Positions 63,762 through 64,000 of a DNA stretch of 64,000 bases are shown one piece after another. The DNA lies in assembly GCF_014652815.1 (NCBI RefSeq), contig NZ_BMZN01000001.1, positions 42,363 through 106,362 of the forward strand. The letters run 5' to 3'. Made by a program: the position numbers and the translations under genes. Position 1 is the stretch's first letter, and each line of letters starts with the position of its first letter. The notes beneath the pieces are model-generated. The model saw nothing but the letters and a program-made list of their open reading frames with translations, had not been told where the DNA came from and did no database searches. The DNA is from Alcaligenes pakistanensis. GTDB lineage: Bacteria > Pseudomonadota > Gammaproteobacteria > Burkholderiales > Burkholderiaceae_B.

Positions 63762-64000
63762 GCCCATTACTACGAGTCTCAGACCTGTCGATGCGTTTTG
63801 GTGGTTTGCTGGCGGTGGATTCCGTCAGCTTCGAGGTGGCTAAAGACGAAGTTTTCGCCATCATCGGCCCCAACGGCGCTGGTAAAACCACCGTATTTAA
63901 CTGCGTAGGCGGCTTTTACAAGCCCACATCCGGCTCCGTCACCCTGGAAGACCAACCTATCCACGGCCTGTCCAGCCACAAAGTGGCTCAGAAAGGCCTG
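63758..64000 (+). CDS. livG: Branched-chain amino-acid ABC ATP-binding protein LivG (3' end outside window)
   Basis: 81 codons visible before the window ends. [20 protein letters not shown] followed by Walker [21 protein letters not shown] is the LivG N-terminus. It overlaps livM by 4 bases. livF is expected beyond the edge. Confidence 0.94.
   Translation, partial: MSPLLRVSDLSMRFGGLLAVDSVSFEVAKDEVFAIIGPNGAGKTTVFNCVGGFYKPTSGSVTLEDQPIHGLSSHKVAQKGL

Noticed and set aside
1-64000. CRISPR arrays, tRNA/rRNA genes, IS elements, prophage or toxin-antitoxin genes
   Set aside because: Looked for direct repeats with spacers, cloverleaf ends and transposase-like frames; none found by eye.

Overview
The window looks like chromosomal DNA of a betaproteobacterium of the Alcaligenaceae, most likely Alcaligenes or a near relative. 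This is inferred from gene content, moderately high GC, and gene blocks typical of the order (recG-oxyR, rph-rdgB-hemW, a Bordetella/Alcaligenes-type intergenic repeat). No database search was possible. I see no insertion sequence, prophage, CRISPR array, tRNA or rRNA. Most of the window is ordinary core and accessory metabolism.

Layout. 1-5.8 kb holds vitamin-controlled genes. Two divergent TPP riboswitches drive a sodium:solute symporter (cut by the window edge) on one side and a short-chain dehydrogenase plus flavin-dependent monooxygenase pair on the other. Then come ydfG and an FMN riboswitch leading through a 23-codon mini-ORF into ribE. 5.9-7.3 kb has a P-loop ATPase, a small tandem repeat and a DUF4260 membrane protein. 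7.4-12.5 kb is a tetrathionate reductase operon (ttrBCA) with an FNR-type site but no adjacent ttrRS. 12.6-15 kb is a ferric-enterobactin receptor (fepA). 15.1-20.1 kb has formamidase (fmdA/fmdB) and a divergent 8-oxoguanine deaminase plus purine permease. 20.2-25.4 kb contains hsp20, an orphan O-methyltransferase, an exported M20 amidohydrolase, and a divergent AraC regulator/MFS pair.

25.5-30.4 kb is a compact catabolic-looking cluster: MFS carrier, formamidase-like hydrolase, two-domain extradiol (VOC) dioxygenase, FAD monooxygenase resembling MHPCO (a pyridine-ring oxygenase), and a MarR regulator. A strong promoter overlaps a palindromic operator ahead of it. It reads as uptake, hydroxylation, ring cleavage and amide hydrolysis of an unidentified (N-hetero)aromatic compound, and is the best candidate here for an undescribed pathway.

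30.4-41.1 kb is housekeeping: nudC, yicC, an SbcCD-like nuclease/ATPase pair, rph, rdgB, hemW and glnA. 41.3-44 kb has an ElaA-type acetyltransferase and a LysR/MFS divergent pair. 44.3-47.9 kb is an FbpABC-type iron(III) importer with a likely Fur box. 48.1-53.3 kb has fpr, ridA, recG, oxyR and a Dps with a long histone-H1-like tail, an oxidative-stress neighbourhood. 53.5-64 kb carries two branched-chain amino-acid binding proteins, the ugpBAEC glycerol-3-phosphate importer with a clear triple Pho-box, proC and livHMG (livG cut by the window end).
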